A stretch of DNA of 64,000 nt from JALHMI01 sp964598535 (lineage in GTDB: Bacteria; Planctomycetota; Planctomycetia; Pirellulales; PALSA-1355), in assembly GCA_964598535.1 (NCBI GenBank), contig CAZRCI010000010.1:81550-145549 (forward strand). Direction: 5' to 3'. A program made the position numbers and the translations under genes. Positions 9,472-17,949 of the stretch are shown piece after piece (the stretch's first letter is position 1; each line of letters opens with the position of its first letter). Below the pieces are notes generated by a model. It was not told the DNA's origin. It saw nothing but the letters and a program-made list of their open reading frames with translations, and did not search any database.

Positions 9472-10257
9472 CTATTCAACATCGACATCGCGGAAATGCT
9501 CCCGGTAGTAGCTGCTCTTGGCTCGCTCGTTGGGTGGCAATGCCAGGAACTCTTCTCGGGTCATAATGCCGGGCGTTGCCTCGACGTGCGGTCGATCAGC
9601 CAGCTTTGCCTTGATCGCTGCCAGCTTGCCTTCGAGTTCGGCTTTGAGTGAAGCTTCAGCGCTCACCAGTCGATCCGTTTCGACGGACAGCGCATCGCCC
9701 AACATCTGCTTTCCGATGCCGAGGTCACCTTGCTCGATCTGCCGCAGGGTACGAACCACAGTGCGCAGTTCGTCAAGCGGGGTGCTCGGATCGAATCTCA
9801 AGCGATCATGCAACGCATGGGCTGCGGCTCGCACCGGCTTGATCGCTTCGGTGTGACTTGCGGCGGCAGCTTCGGCGGCTTTGCGCTGGTCGTATTCAGC
9901 CGCCCACTTCGCGTAGTTCGCTTCACGATCCTGGGGGACGCCGTGCGCCTGACGCTCACGACGCTGGTGGTCGATAACGGCTTGACCGTGCTGGCGGTAC
10001 GGATTGTCATCTTGTTTTTCCTCGACGACGGGCTTCCATAGTCGATCTTCGGCGTGGACGCGGGGCGGCTGGCGAGTGTAGGCATCAGAATGAATGCCCC
10101 ATTCACTACTGAGTTCCTTCATTGAGACCTTTCGGCCCGCCAGCCGATCAGCTTCGGCAACCCACGCATCTACGGCCATCTGGTTAGCGAACATCCGACC
10201 AAAGGCGACGATGGCATTGTTGGTTTTACCAGGGTCAAGACTAAAGCTTCGTTCCAA
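9472..10257 (-). CDS. hypothetical island protein with Ala-rich helical centre, 261 aa
   Basis: Starts at TTG 10257, preceded by GAGGAGGAA at good spacing, and overlaps the end of the previous 60 aa gene by 17 bp, so it is probably translationally coupled. The N-terminus has a short phage-capsid-adjacent flavour (GKTNNAIVAFGRMF), followed by a long charged helical region (Lys/Ala/Glu-rich, about 115-235) predicted to be coiled. The C-terminus is acidic (FRDVDVE). No recognised domain. The helical profile would fit a scaffold or structural accessory protein, but no capsid gene is nearby to support that. Confidence 0.6.
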   Translation of the reverse strand: MERSFSLDPGKTNNAIVAFGRMFANQMAVDAWVAEADRLAGRKVSMKELSSEWGIHSDAYTRQPPRVHAEDRLWKPVVEEKQDDNPYRQHGQAVIDHQRRERQAHGVPQDREANYAKWAAEYDQRKAAEAAAASHTEAIKPVRAAAHALHDRLRFDPSTPLDELRTVVRTLRQIEQGDLGIGKQMLGDALSVETDRLVSAEASLKAELEGKLAAIKAKLADRPHVEATPGIMTREEFLALPPNERAKSSYYREHFRDVDVE

Positions 10258-10423
10258 GGCGCTGTTCCTCCTCGAATAGGTCGGGTCGTGTCCGTTGAAG
10301 TTGGGTCAAAGTCGCCCGTGCTTCCGTGGGGCGATAACGCAAGATGCTCGCGACGATGTCATAGCACGACGGTCGGACGTTGTATGACGCCATAACCTCG
10401 GCGAACTTGTTGGAGTGGTTCAT
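10241..10423 (-). CDS. small hypothetical island protein, 60 aa
   Basis: Short gene coupled at both ends: its ATG overlaps the TGA of the upstream gene by one base, and its own end overlaps the downstream TTG gene by 17 bp. The two-helix composition (FAEVMASYNV; IVASILRYRPTEARATLTQL) suggests a small soluble helical protein. The tight overlaps are the main evidence that it is real. Confidence 0.55.
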   Translation of the reverse strand: MNHSNKFAEVMASYNVRPSCYDIVASILRYRPTEARATLTQLQRTRPDLFEEEQRLGTKL

Positions 10424-10635
10424 CAGAGGCTCGCTTGATAGAGGCGCTTGGCTTCGTCGAGAGTCGTGTCCGCAGGCCGAAGTCCGAGGCCTCGAAGTGC
10501 GTCATGGGCGGACATCAGCGCGGCTTCGCGATTGTTGCACTGGGCGCCGGTGATGTCGTTAAACCAGTGGCCCCCGGCATACGGGGCGGGACCGCGCGAG
10601 ATAAAAAACGAAAGATTTGCGATGTCGAATTCCAT
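10423..10635 (-). CDS. small hypothetical island protein, 70 aa
   Basis: I chose ATG 10635 (MEFDIANLSFFISRG), preceded by GGAGAAATCGC, over the longer frame to 10818, whose extra residues have no such support. The protein contains GGHWFNDITGAQCNNREAAL and ends YQASL. Its TGA overlaps the next gene's ATG. Function unknown; phage-like small gene in an operon. Confidence 0.55.
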   Translation of the reverse strand: MEFDIANLSFFISRGPAPYAGGHWFNDITGAQCNNREAALMSAHDALRGLGLRPADTTLDEAKRLYQASL

Positions 10636-10836
10636 GCGATTTCTCCAAAGGACAAGGGGGTGAAAAAAGCCCACGGCAAGTTGAATCCGGGACTTACCGT
10701 GGGCGACGTTCAACGCCGATGGCGGAACGTCTGGGAGTACCTCGGCGCTGAAGGCCTTCATCGTCACCGCCACAGTAACGGCGAAGCTGCACCCTTCAGC
10801 GCGAGTGTTTGAGGGCACCGACCGACGGGCGCCCCG

Positions 10837-11205
10837 TCAGACACGGACGTCGGTCGGCACCAAAAATGCACCATGCTCGTCAGGGTCAAGAATCAATTTT
10901 CGTGAGCACACCGCATTGGCGTCGGGACCACTGAGGTTGCCGACAACGCGACCGCGCTGCGTCGGCCAGTGCCCCACCGGGAAGCCGAGAGCCTGAAGGC
11001 CACGGGCGATGCGATCTTTCTGGCACCAGAACATTTGTGCGGCCGGATCATCGTGAAGTTCGCGGACGAATGCGACCGTGAGCCTATGCAGATCAGTGAT
11101 CACACCCGGAACACTGGTGCATCGAGCGAATACAAAATCACGCAGTGCGCCGGAATCGCACTTGCTTGCCGTGTAAGCCTCGTTCGTTGGGGAAAGTCGG
11201 CTCAA
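10837..11205 (-). CDS. small phage-like protein downstream of helicase/primase, 122 aa
   Basis: The open frame can start at TTG 11205 and overlaps the 3' end of the helicase/primase gene by 68 bp. Family-like sequence begins around SGALRDFVFARC, right at the helicase stop, so either an internal non-ATG start or a fused or frameshifted C-terminal domain of the helicase/primase is possible. Residues 40-95 (ITDLHRLTVAFVRELHDD to IARGLQALGFPVG) look like a winged-helix module of the type found at the end of D5-like primases or element regulators. The start is uncertain. Confidence 0.5.
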   Translation of the reverse strand: MSRLSPTNEAYTASKCDSGALRDFVFARCTSVPGVITDLHRLTVAFVRELHDDPAAQMFWCQKDRIARGLQALGFPVGHWPTQRGRVVGNLSGPDANAVCSRKLILDPDEHGAFLVPTDVRV

Positions 11206-12766
11206 TTTTCGCGGCCTTCAAATAGAGTTCGGATTTCGCAAGCTCGCTCTGAAGCCTGCGAAAATCGCCGGGGCACTCACGATCAATCGCGCGGAGTTGA
11301 GAAGCTGAACCTTGCCACTCGGTTGATGTCGCCAGTAACTCTTCAACGACACGCACAAGTGCGGGCTTGTTTGCTTCGATCGTCGCTCGCTTGCTTGCAG
11401 TTTCGAGCGGAGGTAATGCTAGCCGGCCGATCGGCCTGGGTAGCGGGAAGTGAACCAAGCGATGAATAAACGCTGGCGCTTCCTCGACTAACTTTGCCTG
11501 AAGCTGGTGCTTCGGGATGATTGTGGCGAGCGGGTCCACGCGGATGGACACGACGCGCGAGTCACCGACTTCAATCGGGCAGGCTCCGGGCGAGTTCGCC
11601 GTTTGACACCAGTGGGTGCAGTTCTCAACGTCGAACGGACTGCGATACAGCGCCCGGATTTGGATATTGAGCGACGTAGTCAGGTCTTTGATTCGCGCGT
11701 ATGCAACAGCCGATTTTGAGAGGTCGGTTTCCTCGACGACGGCGAGCACAGCGCCTTGAAGTTCCCCATTAAAACCGCTCGTCGAGGTCAGTACCCGATC
11801 GGCCTTGACCACACCACGCGTGACGAGTAGTTCAAACGACTCGTGAAAGCTCGACTTGCCTGAGTCTTGCTCGGGGCTCCAGAAAAATAAAAATGGCATT
11901 CGGCAACTTGGTTTCTGAACGATCGCCGCCATCCATGCTTCGAGGTACGAAGCACCGGTTGTGACCGTGGGTAGATCAGCCTCACGGACTGCGGAATCAA
12001 GATCGCGGCCGAGGTGTTCGAGGACACGTAGCCAGGTTGGACAGTCGCCATATCGCGGTTTGTAGCGAAGCTGAGGCGCGTGCTTGTTCCAGGTGCGGCG
12101 GTCAGGGTACTCGCAAGTGAACGGCCGCGAAACCATCGTCCAGGCGTCACGTAGCGCGTGGCCCATGATGACTTCGGCGTCGGGCTTTGAGTAGCCCTCT
12201 GATTGAAGCACATTCTTCACAGAGGGTGCCGAGGCTTCGCACCACCGGCCGTCGCGCGTTCTAATGAACCACGATTCGGGGGACACGACTCGAATCAGTT
12301 CATCGCAGGTGTCGGCCGGCGCTGTTGGAACTCGAACGAGCAACGTCCAATTTTGCTTATCGCGCGCCCAATCCGTGACACTGTCACCATCCTCGGCAGG
12401 TACCCGGACATCCAAACCACCCCGCGCCTGCGTCACCAAGATCGGCCGATCGGCGAAACATGTCGGCAGCGTCAATACGATGCCGAAGTAGCCGAGCATT
12501 ATGGCAAAGGTTTCAGCCGTCAACTGGAAACCCTTGACGGTCGGGATGCCACCGGCCGCGCGTGCTGCAACGTTGAGTGAAGGCGCCCCGCCAAACCTCA
12601 ACGTGTACTTGCCAGGTGCCTCGAATGACCACGCCCTGCTGACTTCAATCGGCGCTTCGGCGCGCCAATTCTCGCCGTCCTGGTACACGGTGACCAGACA
12701 GTCATTTGTGACCGGGTAAGGTTGGACGGCCGAGGCCGGAGCTTTGAGCCCGTCGTATAACTGCAT
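11138..12766 (-). CDS. D5-like phage/plasmid primase-helicase (SF3-type ATPase)
   Basis: 542 aa from ATG 12766 (preceded by GAGGAAGG; the longer frame starts at GTG 12778). The C-terminal half is a P-loop ATPase: Walker A SPEQDSGKS (297-305) after a hydrophobic strand PFLFFW, Walker B LAVVEETD (341-348), then a sensor-like SRVVSIRVD segment. The N-terminal half is probably a divergent accessory domain; no Toprim or archaeo-eukaryotic primase motif was seen. These proteins unwind the origin and start replication of phages, satellites and integrated plasmids. Its place next to the iteron region supports a role in replication of the excised island. Confidence 0.7.
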   Translation of the reverse strand: MQLYDGLKAPASAVQPYPVTNDCLVTVYQDGENWRAEAPIEVSRAWSFEAPGKYTLRFGGAPSLNVAARAAGGIPTVKGFQLTAETFAIMLGYFGIVLTLPTCFADRPILVTQARGGLDVRVPAEDGDSVTDWARDKQNWTLLVRVPTAPADTCDELIRVVSPESWFIRTRDGRWCEASAPSVKNVLQSEGYSKPDAEVIMGHALRDAWTMVSRPFTCEYPDRRTWNKHAPQLRYKPRYGDCPTWLRVLEHLGRDLDSAVREADLPTVTTGASYLEAWMAAIVQKPSCRMPFLFFWSPEQDSGKSSFHESFELLVTRGVVKADRVLTSTSGFNGELQGAVLAVVEETDLSKSAVAYARIKDLTTSLNIQIRALYRSPFDVENCTHWCQTANSPGACPIEVGDSRVVSIRVDPLATIIPKHQLQAKLVEEAPAFIHRLVHFPLPRPIGRLALPPLETASKRATIEANKPALVRVVEELLATSTEWQGSASQLRAIDRECPGDFRRLQSELAKSELYLKAAKIEPTFPNERGLHGKQVRFRRTA

Positions 12767-12845
12767 GACCTTCCTCACAGCCTCAATGTGTATTCAAAGG
12801 TCACGCCGCCCGTGAGGCGTTGACGGCGTGACCGCGCAGCGGGAG

Positions 12846-13625
12846 CTACCCGTTGCGTTTATGGGTGAAGGTTCGGGGTGTTAGCTCCAGCGAATCAATG
12901 TGCGCGCTGATCCGGGTTTGGATTCGCTCCAGACATCCGCGAACAACTGACGGCGTCAGGCCGGTGTACTTCGCGATCTCACGTCTACCCTTGCAGCCGT
13001 GTTCAAGCGCTTCTATGACGTGAAGCTCTTCATCAGTGCGCGCCAGGTCTTCTGGCAGGTCTTTAAACCCGATGGAATCGGGGAGCGGATCGTAGTATTC
13101 ACCGTCTTCGCCTTGTACAAGCGGCCGGTATGGCTTGGGTGCGCGCGGTCCCTTCAAAATGCCTGACTCGTCGGTCGGGTCTTTCGCGCCGTAGTAGGCG
13201 TCATCAATCTCGACCCACGCACGCTTGAGCCCGTCAACGAAATCGGGGTCACCTTTATGAAGCGACCTAGTCGCGCTAGGCGCGTGGATGTGGCTAGATT
13301 CTTCCTCGAACTGATCGCTGACGAGGCGATATAGCTCCGCGACAGCGTGCCGCTCGGCATCCTCGACTGAGTTCGCGCGGAGACGACGGACGACGGTGTC
13401 AGCGGCCAGCCACAGAACACCGAGCTCGCCCTGGAGTGAACTGAGGTTTCCGCGATCGGTCTCGCTATTCGTTGCTGCCCGGTCAACGAGTTCCTGCATC
13501 CGCTTGTACAAATGCTGGCGAAGGTCTCGCGCAGCGTCATCGTCCCCGGCGCGTAGCCGGACAAGTAGGTCATTCATATCGTCGGGGTCCAGTGGCAGAG
13601 GCGCCGAAGAGGTGACGGGTACCAT
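12846..13625 (-). CDS. sigma-factor-like DNA-binding protein
   Basis: 259 aa from ATG 13625 (GTG at 13628 also possible), with AGGACGG upstream. The N-terminus (MNDLLVRLRAGDDDAARDL) resembles the start of ECF-type sigma factors, where a run like LLxRLRAGDxxA is common in planctomycetes. The C-terminus has a helix-turn-helix (EELHVIEALEHG, then GRREIAKYTGLTPSVVRGCL) resembling region 4. The middle section is acidic and unrelated to sigma region 2, so it is not a standard sigma factor. It is the first gene of the leftward island operon and faces the repeat-rich non-coding region; autoregulation or control of replication there is a reasonable inference. Confidence 0.6.
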   Translation of the reverse strand: MVPVTSSAPLPLDPDDMNDLLVRLRAGDDDAARDLRQHLYKRMQELVDRAATNSETDRGNLSSLQGELGVLWLAADTVVRRLRANSVEDAERHAVAELYRLVSDQFEEESSHIHAPSATRSLHKGDPDFVDGLKRAWVEIDDAYYGAKDPTDESGILKGPRAPKPYRPLVQGEDGEYYDPLPDSIGFKDLPEDLARTDEELHVIEALEHGCKGRREIAKYTGLTPSVVRGCLERIQTRISAHIDSLELTPRTFTHKRNG

Positions 13626-13820
13626 CACCCGTCCTAAATAAGTCCCTCAGTTCGCGACAATTTGGGCGCCCGAATTTGGTACGGTTGCCGAGGCTCGGTG
13701 TCCGGCTCGACTGGACGTTCGAGCGGGGAGCGGGGAACAGGGAACAGGGAACAGGGAGCAGGGCTGACGATCGAGCGGAAAAGTGTACGGTCAGTGTATG
13801 ATTTTTAGCCCGTCCGGTGA

Positions 13821-14107
13821 AACGTCAATGCCGTAAGGTGTTTTTCAGAAAGGGTTTGCGTCGTTGTACTTGACGTTTTGACGTTTTGTACGTTCCGCCG
13901 ACCCCTTTCCTATACCCACTTCTCTCCCTCTATAATTTTCCTATATGGTTCTTCATAAGTAGAAACGTACAAAACGTCAATCTTGTCGTAACTCATTATT
14001 TTTGAAGGGTTTGCGTATTGACGATTTCTGCAAAACCGTTCACAGATCGTTCACTTTCGGCTCAAACGTCAATCAGAAAGAGCCCATTCTGAGCCTCGCG
14101 GTTGACG
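13821..14107. repeat. TTGACGT iteron-like cluster with 17 bp inverted repeat
   Basis: AACGTCAA or its complement occurs at 13821-13828, 13870-13877, 13878-13885, 13973-13980 and 14065-14072; TTGACG also appears near 14019 and 14102. The sequence at 13878-13894 is the exact reverse complement of AACGTACAAAACGTCAA at 13964-13980; the 69 bp between them are AT-rich (TATAATTTTCCTATAT). AGGGTTTGCGT is also repeated directly at about 13851 and 14006. The pattern fits binding sites for a replication initiator or repressor. Confidence 0.6.
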
Positions 14108-14359
14108 CCAGCTACCCCGCCCATCCTGGGCACCCGGAACGACCGTAAATACCGTCACAGCAAGCACTTACGTCACGCCGCCGAGAAATATACATTCGTA
14201 CACCACACAGAGGGGCTTCCTAACGCCAATGAGCGGCGCAAGGCCTTTCCGGCCAAGGCCTTGCTGCTCTCGCGTCCTGGGGCATTCTGGGGCGTTTGGT
14301 GGCATTCTGTGGGGAGCCGAGCTCTCCCGATCCACACTCACCTGTACGGCGTCCAGGCC

Positions 14360-14432
14360 GGACTACCGGGTGGTCGTCCAGGTGGTCGTTCTCGGAGATC
14401 GGACTACCGGTTGGTCGTCCAGGTGGTCGTTC
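14360..14432 (+). repeat. 32 bp direct repeat, two copies, 41 bp period
   Basis: GGACTACCGG(G/T)TGGTCGTCC then AGGTGGTCGTTC occurs at 14360-14391 and 14401-14432 with one mismatch; each copy also contains two internal GTGGTCGT or TGGTCGTC units. Confidence 0.6.
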
Positions 14433-14570
14433 AAGCCAATCCGTGGTGCCGCGAAGTGACGACCGGCGAGGGCTGGTGGTTGCTGTGATCCCCGCTGCAA
14501 GAGCTCTGACGGGTGAAGCTAGGGTTCAGCCGCGTTTTCCTCAGAGAATCCCAGCGTTCCGAGCCTCAGT

Positions 14571-14587
14571 TGTCCCTGAGTGTCCCT
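14571..14587 (-). repeat. inverted-orientation pair of AGGGACA motifs
   Basis: TGTCCCT at 14571-14577 and 14581-14587, a 10 bp period, matching the phased pairs at both island ends but in opposite orientation. Confidence 0.45.
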
Positions 14588-14803
14588 CGGTGAGCGGGAC
14601 TTGGGTGCGGGGAACCAGGGAGAGGGTCAAATTCGGCCACGAAGCCAAGCTGGGATTGGCCTGGAAACCGCAGCTCTATCAACCGGCTGCGCTACAGATT
14701 GAAACAACTCACCGCGTCTGATTCCAGATCGACCCCACTTTTGTGTCCTAAATTACCGACAGGAAGGGGATTTTCGAGCCGACATAAAGTACAGGAGCAC
14801 AAA

Positions 14804-15106
14804 ATGGATGTCCACCCGTGGGCAGAACGAAAGCAAGACCTGGTTGACCGGTTCAACGAAGCTAAACAACGTCGTGATCGAAAGCACGCTGAGCTCAAAC
14901 AATTTGGGCGCTTTGCTGCACAGCACGCGTTGCTCAGTGGGCTTATCAACTACCAACAGCTCTCAGATTTCCATCCGTCTGAAGTACCATCGTTCTTAAC
15001 GGAGGACGATGCCAAGATGCCGCTGCCAGATCATTTTGAGGATCGGAAGGTCGTCGTTGACGCCTACATGGAAGTGATCGATGAAATCCGCAGTTCCGTC
15101 AAATGA
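14804..15106 (+). CDS. small helical protein upstream of HEPN gene, 100 aa
   Basis: Starts at ATG 14804 (MDVHPWAERKQDLVDRF), with AGGAG seven bases upstream; the open frame extends further 5' but without an RBS. It is a soluble, strongly helical protein (KQRRDRKHAELKQFGRF; VVVDAYMEVIDEIRSSVK). It ends 24 bp before the HEPN gene in the same direction, so the two are probably co-transcribed. It could be the antitoxin or partner of the HEPN protein; this is inferred only from size and adjacency. Confidence 0.65.
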   Translation: MDVHPWAERKQDLVDRFNEAKQRRDRKHAELKQFGRFAAQHALLSGLINYQQLSDFHPSEVPSFLTEDDAKMPLPDHFEDRKVVVDAYMEVIDEIRSSVK

Positions 15107-15130
15107 CACGCCAAAGGCGCACAACGAGAC

Positions 15131-15733
15131 ATGAAGACCGTAATTGAAGCTCGCTTCGAATCGAACATTGATCGTGTCAAAAACTTGGTCGAGACTTACG
15201 ACGAAGTGGCGGGATCGGGCTCTGGTCGGCGGGACGTTCTCAAGGTGGACGTCCTACGATCGGCAGTCGTGTTCCTGCATGCATCGCTCGAAGATATTCT
15301 TCGCAGCGTCGCTGAATGGAAGCTGCCAGAACAAGGGAAGGCCGTGATTGATAGCATCCCGCTTACTGGACAAGGGAAAGGCGGACGCGCAGAGAAATTC
15401 CATTTAGGTGAACTCGTCGCGCATCGAGGCAAAACGATAGATGCATTGATAAGCGAATCGGTCAAATCGTACTTGGAGCGTTCCAACTACAATGACACAA
15501 CAGAAGTGTCGAATCTTGTCCTGAGTATTGGAGTTGTCCCGAAAAAAGTGAGCGGCCGATTCGAGGACATTCAGGCTATGATGCAACGCAGGCACCAAAT
15601 CGTGCATCGCGCGGACGCGAATACTTCGGGTGGCTCAGGGCACCATCAAGCCCAATCGCTTTCAAAGACTACGGTGAATAACTGGATCGATGCCGTTGAG
15701 GAATTCGCAAAGGCGTTCCTGGCCGAACTTTAA
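15131..15733 (+). CDS. HEPN-domain protein (putative RNase), 200 aa
   Basis: An all-helical protein with the HEPN signature R-x4-H as R154-HQIV-H159 in MQRRHQIVHRAD, at the expected place in the last helical pair. The first helices (VLRSAVVFLHASLEDILRSV) resemble RiboL-PSP/MAE-type HEPN proteins, which often act as metal-independent RNases in toxin-antitoxin or abortive-infection systems. The upstream 100 aa gene may be its antitoxin. It lies inside a mobile island among nucleases, consistent with a conflict role. The catalytic motif is visible; activity is inferred. Confidence 0.72.
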   Translation: MKTVIEARFESNIDRVKNLVETYDEVAGSGSGRRDVLKVDVLRSAVVFLHASLEDILRSVAEWKLPEQGKAVIDSIPLTGQGKGGRAEKFHLGELVAHRGKTIDALISESVKSYLERSNYNDTTEVSNLVLSIGVVPKKVSGRFEDIQAMMQRRHQIVHRADANTSGGSGHHQAQSLSKTTVNNWIDAVEEFAKAFLAEL

Positions 15734-15778
15734 CCGATTGCGCGATTTGAGTTGCCCGAACTCTACGCACAAACTGGA

Positions 15779-17818
15779 TTAAGCCCGCCTCTTCTTCTTC
15801 GCCTGTTGCTTCGTCTTGGGCTTTGCAGCTTTCTTAGTTTCACCGTTACCCCTGCTGGTAGTCGGAGCTGTGTGGCCATCTGGGAAATACTGCGAGTACT
15901 TCTCGCGAAGATAGCCCATTGCGTCTTCTGTTGTGGCTTCGTATTCCAATCGCTTACGGAAGAATTCGTAGCGCCATTTTGCTTCGGCCAGAAGATCGGC
16001 CCAAGGTCGGACCCAGATGTTTACGCGCCCGGCTTGAATGTGGCCAGGTTTGCGATCCGTCGATTGACATTTGTTCTGCGCAAACGCATCCAATCCATTG
16101 CCGACAAGCAGAAACGTCCATTGCGTTGTATTCTTGTCGAAACGGTCATCGGAATCGATCGCGTATGCGTACTCTTCAATCTGGTTGATTTCCTTTTTGC
16201 CGAGCTTTTTCGAGGGACGCTTTAATTCCACAACAAGATGCTCAAACTGGCCGGGAATGGATTGGGGATATTGCCGATAGAGCAATAGGTCAAGATAGCG
16301 ATCGCGTCCGTCGAGGTCTGTCACGTATGTCGGGTCTGTCACGATTTGCTGTCGCCCCAGAATGCTGACATGCGCCGAAAGGACGCTGTTCAAAGACTTC
16401 TCGTCAGCCCCAATAGCGTATTGCTCGCCGAACAACCACATTTCGTTAGCGACAATTGGATGAAGCTGTCGCGGCTCGTTTAGCTTGGGATTGAATTCGC
16501 CAAATAACAAGTCATCCATGCTGCAAAGAAAATTGAGTCGGTCGAAAATAATCTTCGCAGCATTGATGATCGCGCTGAGCTTCGTCCGCTCCAAGAGCTT
16601 CGCTAGGTCGTCTTGCTTCTCTTGTGGAAGCGCGAGCACTTCCCGCAGAATTGTTTGCAGACTACTGGGGTTCGCTTCTAGCCCCTGCTTGATTAGCTGA
16701 AATGTGAGTAGCTTATTTTTGCGGTCCAGAGTCTCAAAATCCGGGAGGAACTCGTGGACGTTCATCGCGCACACGTCGAAGACTTCACGCTGAGCCGTCT
16801 CGATGGGGTCAGCCGATAGGGTCGAGTATGGATAGATGTTTTCGGCCTGCCATTGATTTACAAGGTCGGACGCCCGCGATCGCTCTCGCTTTCTGAAATG
16901 CGTTCGGAGCGCATCCTTCGCAGCATCCGTAATTGCCTTAATCGACGGATGCAACTCTTCCATGCCTAGCGCGTTTTCTGCGTCGAGCTTCTCCACAAGC
17001 TCGGATTTCAGGTAGGCCGTGAATTCCCAGCCTTTTGCCTTGATGCCTACCGTTTTCTCATCGCGAGCGAACCAATCGCGGTCACAAAGGTAGATCGCTC
17101 TGTCGGTCGGGTATGTCCACTCGATGACGGTCAGTTCAGCGTCATAGGATTCAAATGATGAAAGACGAATTGGGAACTTGTACGTTTCTTTGTGGGATTG
17201 GCCAACGCTTGGATCAACAATGACCCCATCATAGGTGAGTGTGATTCCAGGATATTGACTCAGGTAGAGCGCGAGTCTGTGGGCCAGATCGATGGCTGCA
17301 TCGTTGCTTTCGCGCAGGCTATGGAACTGCCCATCAATCGTCGTGATTTCAACAGTAACGCCATGTTGATCACCTTCAACTGGTGCAACATCGCCAATTT
17401 CAAACGTGTCTATCGTTGCCTTCCGGCCCGTGATTGCAAAGCGAAACGATTGACCGTTCTCTCTGTAGCGGCTCGTCCACCGAACATTGTGGCCTATACC
17501 AAAAGCCTTGAGGCGGCCCCGCCCCAGCTTGCCATGCGGCCTACGCCCCAAGCGAGTTGCCTTGGCTTGGAGCTTTAGCGAACCGCCGATGTTTTTGAAC
17601 GCAGTTCGTGACTCGCTGTAAGGAATTCCGTCGCCGTCGTCGGTGACGGTAATTCGATCCAGGCCGCCCATCGAGTTCAGGGCTAGCTTAACGTCAACGT
17701 TCATCGCATTCGCATCGAGGGCGTTCCAGACCAGTTCCTCAATCGCGACAATCGGCGTGCGGAATTTCGTCAGCGCCCAAATGTGGTCACGCTGAACGCT
17801 CAGATTGATCAGTTCCAT
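15779..17818 (-). CDS. GHKL (Hsp90/MutL-like) ATPase fused to PD-(D/E)XK-like nuclease domain
   Basis: 679 aa from ATG 17818 (MELINLSVQRDHIW), preceded by AGGGGCG. The longer frame starting at 17953 reads through a terminator hairpin and is unlikely. GHKL motifs: EELVWNALDANA (27-38, N box), TDDGDGI (59-65, G1) and LGRGRLKAFGIG (98-109, G2). The middle is helical. The C-terminal domain (about 495-600) contains DRYLDLLLYRQ then VVELKRP with E531-L-K533, a nuclease-like D...E-x-K arrangement. The end is a Lys-rich tail. MORC/Hsp90-like ATPases with nuclease partners occur in prokaryotic defence systems; this fusion in an island suggests such a role. The substrate is unknown. Confidence 0.78.
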   Translation of the reverse strand: MELINLSVQRDHIWALTKFRTPIVAIEELVWNALDANAMNVDVKLALNSMGGLDRITVTDDGDGIPYSESRTAFKNIGGSLKLQAKATRLGRRPHGKLGRGRLKAFGIGHNVRWTSRYRENGQSFRFAITGRKATIDTFEIGDVAPVEGDQHGVTVEITTIDGQFHSLRESNDAAIDLAHRLALYLSQYPGITLTYDGVIVDPSVGQSHKETYKFPIRLSSFESYDAELTVIEWTYPTDRAIYLCDRDWFARDEKTVGIKAKGWEFTAYLKSELVEKLDAENALGMEELHPSIKAITDAAKDALRTHFRKRERSRASDLVNQWQAENIYPYSTLSADPIETAQREVFDVCAMNVHEFLPDFETLDRKNKLLTFQLIKQGLEANPSSLQTILREVLALPQEKQDDLAKLLERTKLSAIINAAKIIFDRLNFLCSMDDLLFGEFNPKLNEPRQLHPIVANEMWLFGEQYAIGADEKSLNSVLSAHVSILGRQQIVTDPTYVTDLDGRDRYLDLLLYRQYPQSIPGQFEHLVVELKRPSKKLGKKEINQIEEYAYAIDSDDRFDKNTTQWTFLLVGNGLDAFAQNKCQSTDRKPGHIQAGRVNIWVRPWADLLAEAKWRYEFFRKRLEYEATTEDAMGYLREKYSQYFPDGHTAPTTSRGNGETKKAAKPKTKQQAKKKRRA

Positions 17819-17898
17819 TTCTGCGCCCCTGAGAATGACATTACTGACACCCACTTTAGGGCACGCAACGGCCTCATAAAAGCCACTGCCAACGAAAA

Positions 17899-17922
17899 CA
17901 GGCCGCTGGAACCAGCGGCCTG
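17899..17922 (-). terminator. intrinsic terminator downstream of the 80 aa gene
   Basis: Stem CAGGCCGCTG/CAGCGGCCTG with a 4-base loop, followed on the minus strand by TTTTCGTT. Nearly the same hairpin and flank as at 7628-7652. Confidence 0.65.
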
Positions 17923-17949
17923 TCACACTGCCATAATTCGCCTTAAGGC

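Larger units (their letters stand above)
13626..14803. other. 1.2 kb non-coding, repeat-rich region: candidate origin/control region of the island
   Basis: Lies between the divergent leftward replication block and the rightward HEPN pair. It contains a (GGGAACA)n short tandem repeat (about 13733-13763), a cluster of TTGACGT/AACGTCAA motifs, a 17 bp perfect inverted repeat around an AT-rich core, a 32 bp direct repeat, and an inverted pair of AGGGACA motifs. The overlapping frames in it have shadow-like composition. Origin function is inferred from its position next to a helicase/primase gene. Confidence 0.55.

Noticed and set aside
14360..14432. Short CRISPR array
   Set aside because: Only two repeat units with a 9 bp spacer and internal sub-repeats; no cas genes nearby.
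14640..14720. tRNA-like D-arm sequence on the minus strand (GTAGCGCAGCCGGTTGATAGAGC)
   Set aside because: No matching anticodon, T arm or acceptor stem follows; at most a tRNA fragment or chance similarity.
14102..14721. Overlapping plus-strand frames in the origin-like region
   Set aside because: They span direct repeats and have no RBS; the composition follows the repeats (VVVQVVV) rather than a folded protein.
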